Assembly (NCBI GenBank): GCA_965195225.1
Contig: CBDAFL010000128.1
Coordinates: forward strand, 1-38,899
Source: JAHIKV01 sp965195225
Lineage (GTDB): Bacteria; Planctomycetota; Planctomycetia; Pirellulales; Thermoguttaceae
Length of the DNA stretch: 38,899 nt
Direction: 5' to 3'
The notes under the pieces were generated by a model, which was given only the letters and a program-made list of their open reading frames with translations, did not search any database and was not told the DNA's origin. The position numbers were made by a program, and so were the translations under genes. Below are positions 15,613 through 23,188 of this stretch, one piece after another. Each line of letters starts with the position of its first letter. Position 1 is the stretch's first letter.

Positions 15613-18327
15613 ATGAATATTCGATTTTGGATCGCAGCGGCGCTGTTGGCCGGCTCCTGGCTGTTGGGGCTGAACTTCTTCTATCCGGTCAATCCCTGGG
15701 CATGGTCGGCCGTGGTCGCGGCGGCCGTCTTGCTGTTGGGCAAAGGAGACAGGTCCGATTTGCCGCGGAGCGGCCCGAAGGGTGCTGCGCACAAATCGGA
15801 CCTGTCCCCTTTAGTCGCGCTGGTGCTGCTGCTGCCGGCCGCGTGGTTTGCCCCCTGGCCCTATCGAGCCGCGCCGTTGCTGATCGTGCTGGGGCTGGCT
15901 CTGCGACTGCTGCCGACCCGACGACGATGGGCCGACTGGCTGGCCGGCGGGGCCATCGCCGCCGGAGTGGTGATGTTCGTCCAGGCCCTGATTCTGGAAG
16001 TGTACGTCGCGCAGACCGCCCGATCGCACGAGTTGCCCTGGCCGCTACCCGACGCGCTGGCCGGAATCGCCACGCCGATGGGTATCGACGCCGTGGCCGA
16101 CGGATCGAACATCGTCATGCACTCGATGCGCCAGACGCATCGGCTGGCCGCGACCTGGGAACTGCTGCTGGACCCGGCCACGCTGCTGTTTTTTGTCGGC
16201 GCGCTGACCTTGTTGCCGATGATAAAGCCGCGACCGTCGGTCGCGACCGACGGTCGCGGCTTTATGGACGGATGGCAAACTTGGATCGGCGAACTGCGGA
16301 TATTGACCCTGGTCGTGCTGGTCTGGCTGCCCGTGCGGGCGGGATTGTTGATGGCCCTCTATCTGCACCGCGTGTTGCGCAGCGACACGGATCGACCGCT
16401 GCACGCGATGAACCACTTCTTTTCGCCGTGGATGTTGCTTTTGCTGTTGGTCGTGCCGGTTCTGTTGGCGTGGCGGTTCGTCCGGCGACCGGTTTCCTTG
16501 GAAGAACCTGTTTCCGACCACGCCGGGCAAGCCCGGCCGCTACACGAGCAACCTTCACACCCTTCATACCCTTCCTCTCTCTTTCCCCTTTTCGCTTCCG
16601 CCGGGTTGATCGCGCTGGCGGTCGCGATCTTTACGGCGGCAATTCACTGGGATCCGCCGGGACGACGCAAGGACGGCCGCGTAATAGTCGTCGAACGGCA
16701 CTCCGAATGGGAACCGACCACGAAGCCTTATGACACCACCTGGTTCGTCGAGCCAAAACTGTTCGACGAGGGGTCGGGCTACAACTACGCTCGCATCTAC
16801 CGCCACATTGAACAGTTCTACGACGTGTCGCGGCTGTTGGAGACCGACAAGATCGACAACGAAACCTTGGCCGAATGCGACGTTTTGATAATCAAAACTC
16901 CCACCGAGCGTTATAGCCCCAAAGAAATCGAAGCGGTGCGGCGGTTCGTCAAGCTGGGGGGCGGGCTGCTGTTGATCGGTGAGCACACGAACTACGGGCG
17001 ATCGGCCACGGTCATCAACGACATCATCCGCCCGATGGGTTTTATCTTACGCGACGACCTGCAGTTCAGCTTCAATCAATCGCCTTATGAGCAAAGCTAT
17101 CTCGCGCCGACCGTCCCTCATCCGGTCGTACAGCACGTGCCGCCGATGGATTTCGCGGGGGCCTGTTCGATTGATCCGGGCAATAGCCGAGGCCGGCCGG
17201 TAATCGTCTGCACGGGGCTGTGGAGCATGGGGCCAGAATACCACCATAGCAATTTCTTTCCAGTTCCACAGCACTGTCCGGAAATGCGATACGGGGCCTT
17301 CGTCCAGGCGTGGGCGACGCGCTACGGACGCGGCCGAGTGTTGGCCTTCACCGACTCGACGATCTTCTCAAACTTCTGCGTCGGTCAGCCGGGTAAATCG
17401 GAGTTGATGTTGGGTATGGTTGAATGGGTCAACCACGCTGCCCCCTGGGCAAATCCGCGGCCGTGGCTCATGCTGCTGGGTATCCCGCCGCTGGTTATCG
17501 GCGCGTGGATGGCACGCGGTTTCGGTCGGGAGTGGCTCGCGCTGCTGGCCGCCGGTTCGTGCGGTTGGGTCGTTGGCTCCCTGGCGATAATCGGCGCGCA
17601 CGGTTGGGCCATGCCAACCCCCAAACGCATTCACCCCGAGTGCCGCGTGGTCGTCGATCGCACCACCTCGAACGTTCCCTTGGCCAAAGGGCTGTACCCT
17701 CAAGGCGACGACGAGGGATACGGGATGTTGGAGGCATGGCTCTCCCGGCTGGATTGCCAGTCCGTGCGCAAGGAAGGCCCCGAGGCGTTCTCCGGCGACG
17801 TGCTGGTGGCCATTTGCCCGAGCCGGTCGGTGCCCGAGGACTTCCGCCAGGCATTGGAAAAATACGTCAACGGCGGCGGCCGGTTGCTGGTGATCGATTC
17901 GCCCGAAAACTACCGTTCGACGGCCAACAGCCTACTCTGGCCGTTTGGATTGACGATCCATCACGACCAGACGTGGATAGGAAAACTAAGCACGGTCTTG
18001 CCGTTGCCGACGGTGGACATCGAGCAAGCCTGCGAAATCTCCGGCGGACAACCGCTGGCCAAGCTCGATAAACTTCCGGTGGCAACCCTGGTCCGCCACG
18101 GCAAGGGATCGGTCATGGCCGTCGGGTTCGGCTCGCTGTGGAACGACACGCGGATGGGCGAGACCTGGATGGTCGAGCCGGACGCCACGGTAAAGGCCCG
18201 CTATGAAGTCCTGTTCGGTCTGTTGCGGCCGTTTTTCCAGGGGCGCGAGTTTCCACCGCCGAAGACCGAAAAGAACGACGACGAAAAATCCTCGATCCTG
18301 AAGGAATCAGGCCCGGCGGAACTGTAA
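15613..18327 (+). CDS. Large membrane protein with exosortase-like region and DUF4350-like domains (pair member 2)
   Basis: This 904-residue protein starts MNIRFWIAAALLAGSWLLGL, with AGGA upstream. Residues 1-290 hold about eight membrane segments. Residues 155-285 follow the exosortase plan: GIDAVADGSNIVM, then WELLLDPATLLFF where exosortases carry the nucleophile Cys, then LPVRAGLLMALY (Arg242) and MNHFFSPWMLLLLL (His268). The Arg and His positions fit; the Cys position is Asp187. Two soluble DUF4350/GATase1-like domains follow (about 375-600, with CDVLIIKTPTERYSP and VKLGGGLLLIGEHTN; about 690-890, with GDVLVAICPSRSVP and VNGGGRLLVIDSPENY), separated by two helices. Two palindromic elements are inserted in frame (residues 44-67 and 204-218). 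Function unknown; it forms a tandem pair with the preceding gene and ends 21 bp before cysteine synthase. Confidence 0.75.
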   Translation: MNIRFWIAAALLAGSWLLGLNFFYPVNPWAWSAVVAAAVLLLGKGDRSDLPRSGPKGAAHKSDLSPLVALVLLLPAAWFAPWPYRAAPLLIVLGLALRLLPTRRRWADWLAGGAIAAGVVMFVQALILEVYVAQTARSHELPWPLPDALAGIATPMGIDAVADGSNIVMHSMRQTHRLAATWELLLDPATLLFFVGALTLLPMIKPRPSVATDGRGFMDGWQTWIGELRILTLVVLVWLPVRAGLLMALYLHRVLRSDTDRPLHAMNHFFSPWMLLLLLVVPVLLAWRFVRRPVSLEEPVSDHAGQARPLHEQPSHPSYPSSLFPLFASAGLIALAVAIFTAAIHWDPPGRRKDGRVIVVERHSEWEPTTKPYDTTWFVEPKLFDEGSGYNYARIYRHIEQFYDVSRLLETDKIDNETLAECDVLIIKTPTERYSPKEIEAVRRFVKLGGGLLLIGEHTNYGRSATVINDIIRPMGFILRDDLQFSFNQSPYEQSYLAPTVPHPVVQHVPPMDFAGACSIDPGNSRGRPVIVCTGLWSMGPEYHHSNFFPVPQHCPEMRYGAFVQAWATRYGRGRVLAFTDSTIFSNFCVGQPGKSELMLGMVEWVNHAAPWANPRPWLMLLGIPPLVIGAWMARGFGREWLALLAAGSCGWVVGSLAIIGAHGWAMPTPKRIHPECRVVVDRTTSNVPLAKGLYPQGDDEGYGMLEAWLSRLDCQSVRKEGPEAFSGDVLVAICPSRSVPEDFRQALEKYVNGGGRLLVIDSPENYRSTANSLLWPFGLTIHHDQTWIGKLSTVLPLPTVDIEQACEISGGQPLAKLDKLPVATLVRHGKGSVMAVGFGSLWNDTRMGETWMVEPDATVKARYEVLFGLLRPFFQGREFPPPKTEKNDDEKSSILKESGPAEL
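15742..15812. repeat. 71-bp palindromic element, in frame, first copy in the pair-member-2 gene
   Basis: AAAGGAGACAGGTCCGATTT (plus G; 15742-15762) pairs with 15792-15812 with one mismatch, enclosing a GC-rich centre that contains GCCGCGGAGCGGC. It is translated as KGDRSDLPRSGPKGAAHKSD in the loop between the second and third membrane segments (residues 44-67). Confidence 0.9.
16222..16265. repeat. Perfect 44-bp palindrome, in frame, second copy in the pair-member-2 gene
   Basis: The arms ATAAAGCCGCGACCGTCGGT (16222-16241) and 16246-16265 are perfectly complementary around CGCG, so the whole 44 bp is one palindrome. It codes for IKPRPSVATDGRGFM (about residues 204-218), in the loop between two membrane segments of the exosortase-like region. 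A further short palindrome (GCCGGGC-AA-GCCCGGC, 16522-16537) lies in the linker at residues 304-309. Confidence 0.92.
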
Positions 18328-18348
18328 TTTGATATCAGGAGAAACGTA

Positions 18349-19308
18349 ATGCCAACCACCGATTCCGGCCGCATTTTCGACGACATTACCCAGTGCATCG
18401 GCAATACGCCGCTGGTGCGGATGCGACGGATCACCGAAGGTTGCGCCGCCACGGTGGCGGGCAAACTGGAAAACCTAAACCCGCTCTGGAGCGTCAAGGA
18501 CCGGATAGCCCGGGCAATGATCGACGCGGCGGAACAGGATGGGAAGATCACAAAGAACACCGTAATCGTCGAGCCGACCAGCGGCAACACCGGCATCGGA
18601 CTGGCCTATGTTTGCGCTACCCGAGGATACCGGCTCATGGTCACCATGCCGGAGAGCATGAGCATGGAGCGGCGTCGGCTGTTGAAGGCTCTCGGGGCGG
18701 AGATTGTGCTGACGCCCGCCGCCGAAGGAATGCCCGGCGCGGTTCGCAAGGCCGAGGAATTGGCGGCGCGGAACCCGAACTACTTCATGCCGCAGCAGTT
18801 TAATAACCCCGCCAACCCGGAAATCCATCGCCGCACGACCGCCGAGGAAATCTGGCGCGACACCGGCGGCCAGGTCGATCTGGTGGTCGCGGGCGTGGGT
18901 ACCGGAGGGACTATTACCGGCATCGGCGAGGCGCTCAAGCCACGCAAGCCGACGCTCCGCATGGTGGCCGTCGAGCCGGCGGCCAGTCCGGTCATCAGCC
19001 AGCGGCTTGCCGGAAAGCCTCTTCAGCCGGGAAAACACGCCATCCAGGGAATCGGCGCCGGATTCATTCCCGAAGTGTTGAATCTGGCGGTGATCGACGA
19101 AGTGATACAGGTCTGCGACGGGGATGCGATGGAAACTGCTCGGCAACTGGCTCGGCTCGAGGGGTTCATGTGCGGAATAAGTTGCGGGGCGGCCGCTTGG
19201 GCGGCGCTGCAACTCGCCCGACGAAAGGAAAACGCCGGCAAGCTGATAGTCGTCATCCTACCCGACCTCGGCGAGCGATACCTCTCGACGAAGTTGTTCG
19301 CGGAGTAG
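18349..19308 (+). CDS. cysK: Cysteine synthase (O-acetylserine sulfhydrylase)
   Basis: This PLP enzyme makes cysteine from O-acetylserine and sulfide in the cytoplasm. All 319 residues fit the family: GNTPLVRMRRI, the PLP-binding lysine Lys50 in NPLWSVKDRIA, the substrate loop EPTSGNTGIGLAY (residues 75-87), the phosphate-binding GTGGT (184-188), QGIGAGFIPEVL, and the PLP-ring serine in CGISCGAA (Ser278). The last motif, PDLGERYLST, is typical of the C-terminus. Usual cysteine synthases have NPG before SVKDR; here it is NPLW. AGGAG lies nine bases before the ATG. The 21-bp spacing to the preceding membrane-protein gene implies co-transcription. The next gene, on the opposite strand, encodes an extremely Cys-rich exported protein, a suggestive but unproven link. 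Confidence 0.94.
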   Translation: MPTTDSGRIFDDITQCIGNTPLVRMRRITEGCAATVAGKLENLNPLWSVKDRIARAMIDAAEQDGKITKNTVIVEPTSGNTGIGLAYVCATRGYRLMVTMPESMSMERRRLLKALGAEIVLTPAAEGMPGAVRKAEELAARNPNYFMPQQFNNPANPEIHRRTTAEEIWRDTGGQVDLVVAGVGTGGTITGIGEALKPRKPTLRMVAVEPAASPVISQRLAGKPLQPGKHAIQGIGAGFIPEVLNLAVIDEVIQVCDGDAMETARQLARLEGFMCGISCGAAAWAALQLARRKENAGKLIVVILPDLGERYLSTKLFAE

Positions 19309-19338
19309 AATGAGGGACGAGGACGAGAGAAGAGAGAA

Positions 19339-19531
19339 GGGAGAAGAGAGAGGAGAGAAGAGAGAAGAGGACATAACCGTTCACAGGCCAGTAGAGTATC
19401 TGTCATCCTGAGCGTAGCGAAGGATCTCGGATGAAGGTGCGCTGCGGACGAGATCCTTCGCTGCGCTCAGGATGACGATCATTCCGTAAACGGTTACGTC
19501 CTCTTCTCTCTTCTCTCCTCTCTCTTCTCCC
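19339..19531. repeat. Nested inverted repeats between convergent genes
   Basis: The outer purine-rich arm 19339-19381 (GGGAGAAGAGAGAGGAGAGA...) pairs over 43 bp with 19489-19531 with one mismatch. Inside lies a second repeat: 19402-19429 (GTCATCCTGAGCGTAGCGAA...) pairs over 28 bp with 19449-19476, again with one mismatch. The structure sits just after cysK and reads as a long cruciform or hairpin in either strand's transcript. Confidence 0.88.
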
Positions 19532-19536
19532 TCCTC

Positions 19537-19578
19537 TCGCCCCTCGCCCCTCGCCCCTCGCCCCTCGCCCCTCGCCCC
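19537..19578. repeat. Tandem heptamer TCGCCCC x6
   Basis: Six uninterrupted copies of TCGCCCC run from 19537 to 19578, directly after the pyrimidine-rich arm of the nested inverted repeat. Such perfect short tandem arrays are likely to vary in copy number between strains. Confidence 0.9.
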
Positions 19579-19599
19579 TCCCTCCTCGTTCCCAAGAAA

Positions 19600-19634
19600 C
19601 AACAAAACGGCCCGGTCGACGTTCGACCGGGCCG
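19600..19634 (-). terminator. Rho-independent terminator of the Cys-rich gene
   Basis: On the minus strand CGGCCCGGTCGA (19634-19623) pairs perfectly with TCGACCGGGCCG (19619-19608) around a three-base loop and is followed by TTTTGTTGTTT. It lies about 72 bp after the stop codon of the Cys-rich gene and is an orthodox terminator. Confidence 0.88.
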
Positions 19635-19706
19635 CTTGTAATCGTGATAAAGGAGCTTGCTTAAACTCGGATCGGGGGTGAGTTTAAGCGGTGCTCGATT
19701 ATTCGC

Positions 19707-20600
19707 TCATTTGCAGGCGACCGGTGCGCAAGTCTTCACTTCCTCGCAGCACTCGACCACACAGCAGGTTTTCGGACGGCATGTCCGGGCCTTGCGGCAA
19801 CGACGCGGCTTGCAGGTCTTCGGAGCGCACGTGACTGGCTCACAAGTGGCCGGCGCGCAAGTGGCTGGCTCACAGGTGGTCGGAGCGCAAGTCTTCGGAC
19901 GGCATGTCCGGGCCTTGCGGCAACGACGCGGCTTGCAGGTCTTCGGGCAGCACGTGGCTGGCTCACAGGTGGCCGGCTCACAAGTGGCCGGAGCACAAGT
20001 ATTCGGACGGCATGTCCGGACCTTGCGGCAACGACGTGGCTTGCAAGTCTTCGGAGCGCACGTGTCTGGCTCACAAGTGGCAGGCGCGCAAGTGGCAGGC
20101 TCACAGGTGGCCGGAGCACAAGTATTCGGACGGCATGTCCGGGCCTTGCGGCAACGACGCGGCTTGCAAGTCTTCGGAGCGCACGTGACTGGCTCACAAG
20201 TGGCAGGCTCACAAGTGGCCGGAGCACAAGTATTCGGACGGCATGTCCGGACCTTGCGGCAACGACGCGGCTTGCAAGTCTTCGGAGCGCACGTGACTGG
20301 CTCACAAGTGGCCGGCGCGCAAGTGGCAGGCTCACAGGTGGCCGGAGCACAAGTATTCGGACGGCATGTCCGAGCCTTGCGGCAACGACGCGGCTTGCAA
20401 GTCTTCGGCGCGCAAGTGACTGGCTCACAGGTGGCCGGCGCGCATGTGGCAGGCTCACAGGTGGCCGGAGCACACGTGGCAGGCTCGCACGTGGCCGGAG
20501 CACACGTTTTGTTAAACAGGCCCGCTTGGGCGTTGGAGACGCCGACCACCACCACTAAGGCGGCTATGGCCAACGCCGGCAACAAAATACGACGCAACAT
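19707..20600 (-). CDS. Exported, extremely Cys-rich (TCxPx)n repeat protein
   Basis: The 297-residue protein has a clean signal peptide (MLRRILLPALAIAALVVVVG, cleavage near AQA-GLF) and then six repeat units of 36, 41 or 51 residues. Each unit is a run of pentapeptides TC-(A/E)-P-(A/V/K) followed by a basic block, KTCKPRRCRKARTCRPN or close. The tail is CCVVECCEEVKTCAPVACK. By my count about 55 residues are Cys, nearly one in five. Regular Cys every five residues with Pro suggests an extended, disulfide-cross-linked structural protein of the cell envelope, or a metal binder. AAAGGAG lies nine bases before the ATG, and a perfect terminator follows. The opposite strand is also open through this region (19657-20715), but it lacks a start signal and export signal, so I treat it as a shadow. 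Confidence 0.85.
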   Translation of the reverse strand: MLRRILLPALAIAALVVVVGVSNAQAGLFNKTCAPATCEPATCAPATCEPATCAPATCEPVTCAPKTCKPRRCRKARTCRPNTCAPATCEPATCAPATCEPVTCAPKTCKPRRCRKVRTCRPNTCAPATCEPATCEPVTCAPKTCKPRRCRKARTCRPNTCAPATCEPATCAPATCEPDTCAPKTCKPRRCRKVRTCRPNTCAPATCEPATCEPATCCPKTCKPRRCRKARTCRPKTCAPTTCEPATCAPATCEPVTCAPKTCKPRRCRKARTCRPKTCCVVECCEEVKTCAPVACK

Positions 20601-20992
20601 GGGAGGTACTCCTTTGTTAGGAAAGACCTTGTGGGATACTCACGAAAAACGCGCATGTAATGGTATCTTGATCCAAGCTACGGTTGCTATCGACGGATGG
20701 TCAGAAAATCCTTAGCCAGAGACCCTGTTTCATCCATAACCCTCATATTTCCCATTACGCTTATAGCATCCATTCCGTGTATACCGCCTGTAGCGACATT
20801 AACCCCTCCCTTGCATGTATCGGATGACGAAAAATCACACACCGAGCGGCATGGAAAAAGGTCCGTACCCACGGACAGGGGGGGGTGGTTTCAATTGGAG
20901 CCATCCTCCGGCGCAACCTATGCTTGTATGTTGTCTGGTCAGAACAAACATGGTTTAGAATCCATCCAACCACACTATTGGGGCATATCGAA
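20601..20992. other. Intergenic region, no gene recognised
   Basis: This 392-bp divergent gap should hold the promoters of the Cys-rich gene (minus) and the Hpt gene (plus). Near 20600 only the ribosome-binding site AAAGGAG is clear. I see a small hairpin, GTCCGT-ACCC-ACGGAC (20861-20876), next to a run of G, and no convincing -35/-10 pair, RNA gene or coding frame. Confidence 0.5.
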
Positions 20993-21325
20993 ATGATTGA
21001 GGAAAAGACCATCGAGGGGCGTATTTACTCTCGGTTGGGGGGCAATCCGGAACTTGCTGACATTCTCTGTTTGTTTGTCGAGGAGATGCCCGCCCGCGTG
21101 GCAAAGCTGCTCCGTTATCTGGACGAGGGAAACTGGGAGGAGTTGCGGCGAACCGTTCATCAACTCAAAGGCGCCGCCGGCAGCTACGGCTTCAAGTCGC
21201 TCTCACCGTCCGCGAACCGGGTGGAACGCGCCGTTCGCGACAACGAGCCGGAAGACCAGATACGCGAGTCAGTATTGGAGTTGGTTAATCTATGCGGTCG
21301 CGTTCGGTGCGGCGTACCGGAGTAG
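20993..21325 (+). CDS. Hpt-domain histidine phosphotransfer protein
   Basis: The ATG at 20993 gives a 110-residue protein that is essentially one Hpt four-helix domain. The phospho-accepting histidine is His56 in the motif VHQLKGAAGSYGF, which matches the Hpt consensus H-x-L-K-G-x-x-x-x-G. The preceding segment (NPELADILCLFVEEMPARVAKLLRYLD) is the usual helix before it. It would carry phosphate between a hybrid sensor kinase and a response regulator; neither is encoded in the window, so its partners are unknown. An upstream extension to 20885 adds 36 residues with no Hpt features. A weak ribosome-binding site and convergent neighbours suggest it is monocistronic. Confidence 0.82.
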   Translation: MIEEKTIEGRIYSRLGGNPELADILCLFVEEMPARVAKLLRYLDEGNWEELRRTVHQLKGAAGSYGFKSLSPSANRVERAVRDNEPEDQIRESVLELVNLCGRVRCGVPE

Positions 21326-21329
21326 GGAA

Positions 21330-21425
21330 GAGGGAAGAGAGAGGAGGGAAGAGAGAGGAGGGAAGAGAGAAGAGGGAAGAGAGATTCGATCAATCACTTT
21401 TCTCTCTTCCCTCCTCTCCCTTCCC
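21330..21425. repeat. Polypurine direct repeats and hairpin between convergent genes
   Basis: Several copies of GAGGGAAGAGAGA run in tandem after the Hpt gene. The last (21372-21384) is perfectly complementary to TCTCTCTTCCCTC at 21401-21413 across a 16-base loop. It resembles the purine-rich arm at 19339-19381, so the same low-complexity element lies at two convergent gene ends. Confidence 0.8.
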
Positions 21426-21444
21426 CCTTTCCCCTCGCCACCAG

Positions 21445-22860
21445 CTATCCGTGCGGCGCGGGCCCCATACTCTCGGCGGCCATGCCGAGCGCCACCAGAT
21501 AGGGCACCGGCTCGCTACCCAGGACACCGAGCACCGTCCCGCCGGCGGTGAAGCAATAGGCGACCCAGTTCGCCTGGCCGTATTTTTCCAGCGCCTTGCC
21601 CCCCTCGCCGCCGCCAACGTACACCTTGATGCCGGCGTCGGTCATGCGTTTCAACTGGGCAATGAACCGCCGTGTCCCCTCCTCGAAACGCGGATCCTCA
21701 AACATGCCGAACACGCCGTTATGAAAGACTACCGCCGCAGGGCAATCGGACTGGTGCGCGGCGATAAAATCGCTCACCACCTTTTCGTATAGATCGCTGG
21801 AGGCGGGGCCGACGTCGAACTGCTGGTTGCCAGGCCCGATAGCTTCCGAAACCCGGCCGTCCTGGAGCACGAAATCGACCGGCATGACGAACTCGATCCC
21901 CTTTGCCCGACCATCGGCGATCATCCGTTCGGCCTGCTCGATCCGTTCCTGGGAAATATAGTACGGCTTGTCACGGTGTTCGGGGTCTTCGGACAGGCCG
22001 ATATTGAAATCCGTGCCGTCGAGTCGGGCAGCCGCCTTTTTCAACGCGACCGCCAGCGAGCCGGCCGCAATCACCGTGCGAATCGTTCCCCGGTCGATCA
22101 TCGCTTGCAGATCGTCGAGCTTGTCGATCTTCAATCCGCTGAAGACGACCATCCGCGCACCCAGACATTCCTTCAAGTGGTCCTCGAATTGCTCCGCCTC
22201 GTACTTACCCAGCGCGACCTTTTCCATCGCGGCGGGCACGACCACGCTGGAGACATCGAGGCTGCCGGCCGAAAACGCCTCGTGGACATACGCCTTGGCC
22301 ACCTTCTCGGCAAATTGGTTGGCCAGTCGGGCCAACGCCGCGGCGAGCCGGGCCACGTCGTCCGGCTTGGCCTTCCACAACGCCCGCTCGATGTCGTACT
22401 TGCGGGTATTTTCCAGGACGATCACGCCTCCGGCCGGGCATCGGGCTATCGCCGCGGCCACTTCATCCTTGATCGTCGTGCTCTCGGGATCGAGCCAGTC
22501 CGCGATGAACTCGACCCGGCAGCCGAGGATTTCACCGATCCGCGCGGCGACTTTGTCGAGCGATTTTTGCGGATCGCGGCCGATGTGCCCAAAGACGATC
22601 TGCTTCCATCCCCGTTGCCGGCCGAACTCCAGCGTCTCCTTCATCGACCGCAGGCGGATGTCTCCATCGCCGACGGCCGGCCCCGGCTTGGCGTCCACGT
22701 CGCCGCGGACCAGCACGGGCGTACCGGCGGGCAGCTTGCCCAAACAATCCAGTCGCGGGATTTCGGCCAGATATTGTTCCAGGGTCAACTGCGGCTCGTT
22801 CGGCTCGCCCCCCAGCAGTTTGCGGCACCAGGCCGCCATCGCTTCGGTAGTTATTGTCAT
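21445..22860 (-). CDS. Divergent phosphoglycerate kinase family protein
   Basis: Phosphoglycerate kinase interconverts 1,3-bisphosphoglycerate and 3-phosphoglycerate with ADP/ATP. The PGK frame is clear over 471 residues: VLVRGDVDAKPG (usual VLVRVDFNVP), DIRLRSMKETLEF (usual DxRI), FGHIGRDP (usual SHLGRP), VLENTRKYDIE (usual LLENxRF), VHEAFSAGS (usual NDAFGxAHR), KIDKLDDLQAMIDR, FHNGVFGMFEDPRFEEGT and the nucleotide loop VGGGEGGKALEKYG (usual GGGDS/T). The protein is about 60 residues longer than ordinary PGK, partly from an N-terminal helix. Several substrate-site residues differ, so it may be a planctomycete-specific PGK or a paralog with another substrate. It is convergent with the Hpt gene and has only a weak ribosome-binding site (GAAG). 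No other glycolytic gene lies in the window. Confidence 0.8.
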   Translation of the reverse strand: MTITTEAMAAWCRKLLGGEPNEPQLTLEQYLAEIPRLDCLGKLPAGTPVLVRGDVDAKPGPAVGDGDIRLRSMKETLEFGRQRGWKQIVFGHIGRDPQKSLDKVAARIGEILGCRVEFIADWLDPESTTIKDEVAAAIARCPAGGVIVLENTRKYDIERALWKAKPDDVARLAAALARLANQFAEKVAKAYVHEAFSAGSLDVSSVVVPAAMEKVALGKYEAEQFEDHLKECLGARMVVFSGLKIDKLDDLQAMIDRGTIRTVIAAGSLAVALKKAAARLDGTDFNIGLSEDPEHRDKPYYISQERIEQAERMIADGRAKGIEFVMPVDFVLQDGRVSEAIGPGNQQFDVGPASSDLYEKVVSDFIAAHQSDCPAAVVFHNGVFGMFEDPRFEEGTRRFIAQLKRMTDAGIKVYVGGGEGGKALEKYGQANWVAYCFTAGGTVLGVLGSEPVPYLVALGMAAESMGPAPHG

Positions 22861-23188
22861 GACGAGTCTTCGTTCTTCTTGGATCGTTATCGAATTCCCT
22901 TCTCAGCCACGAGGCAACCAAAATAGCAGATCGCCACATAATCTACCAGGAAGCGGCTTTTCCGGGAGGCGGCCAAATACGGGGGCGTAGTATGCAGCCA
23001 GCCTATTTTATCTGATTGACAAACGCCACTCAGCCTAATAGCCTTACCCCCAGATTGTCAGTTCACCCTGCTTTCGGTGGGTAGCTTTTCACATTCAAAC
23101 TGCTTAAACTCAATATGAGGCGTCTATTCCAGCGCAAATAGACGAAAAGACTCTCTATCGGTCACTGCCATTGCAGAACGAGGTTGCG
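22861..23188. other. Intergenic region, divergent promoters not resolved
   Basis: This 328-bp gap separates the PGK-like gene (minus) from the Panacea gene (plus). I see no coding frame or RNA gene. TTGACA (23016) and TAATAG (23036) are only 14 bases apart, too close for a standard promoter. The clear structure is the inverted repeat at 23121-23144. Confidence 0.45.
23121..23144. promoter_or_regulatory. Inverted repeat, candidate operator of the toxin-antitoxin pair
   Basis: CGTCTATT (23121-23128) and AATAGACG (23137-23144) form perfect eight-base arms with an eight-base spacer, 44 bp before the antitoxin start. Autoregulatory operators of toxin-antitoxin operons often lie here, but the Panacea protein shows no recognised DNA-binding domain, so this is positional inference. 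Confidence 0.4.

Noticed and set aside
19740..20510. Regular DNA repeats that could suggest a CRISPR array
   Set aside because: The periodicity is coding pentapeptide repeats in one open frame, with no unique spacers of constant length.
19657..20715. Long plus-strand frame with VFGRHVR/SQVAGAQVAG repeats
   Set aside because: It is the mirror of the Cys-rich gene; only the minus strand has a signal peptide, a strong ribosome-binding site and a terminator.
20697..20996. Possible 99-codon gene in the gap before the Hpt gene
   Set aside because: It has no ribosome-binding site, a random-looking composition and no family resemblance.
23016..23041. TTGACA/TAATAG promoter for the Panacea gene
   Set aside because: The boxes are only 14 bases apart, too short for sigma-70.
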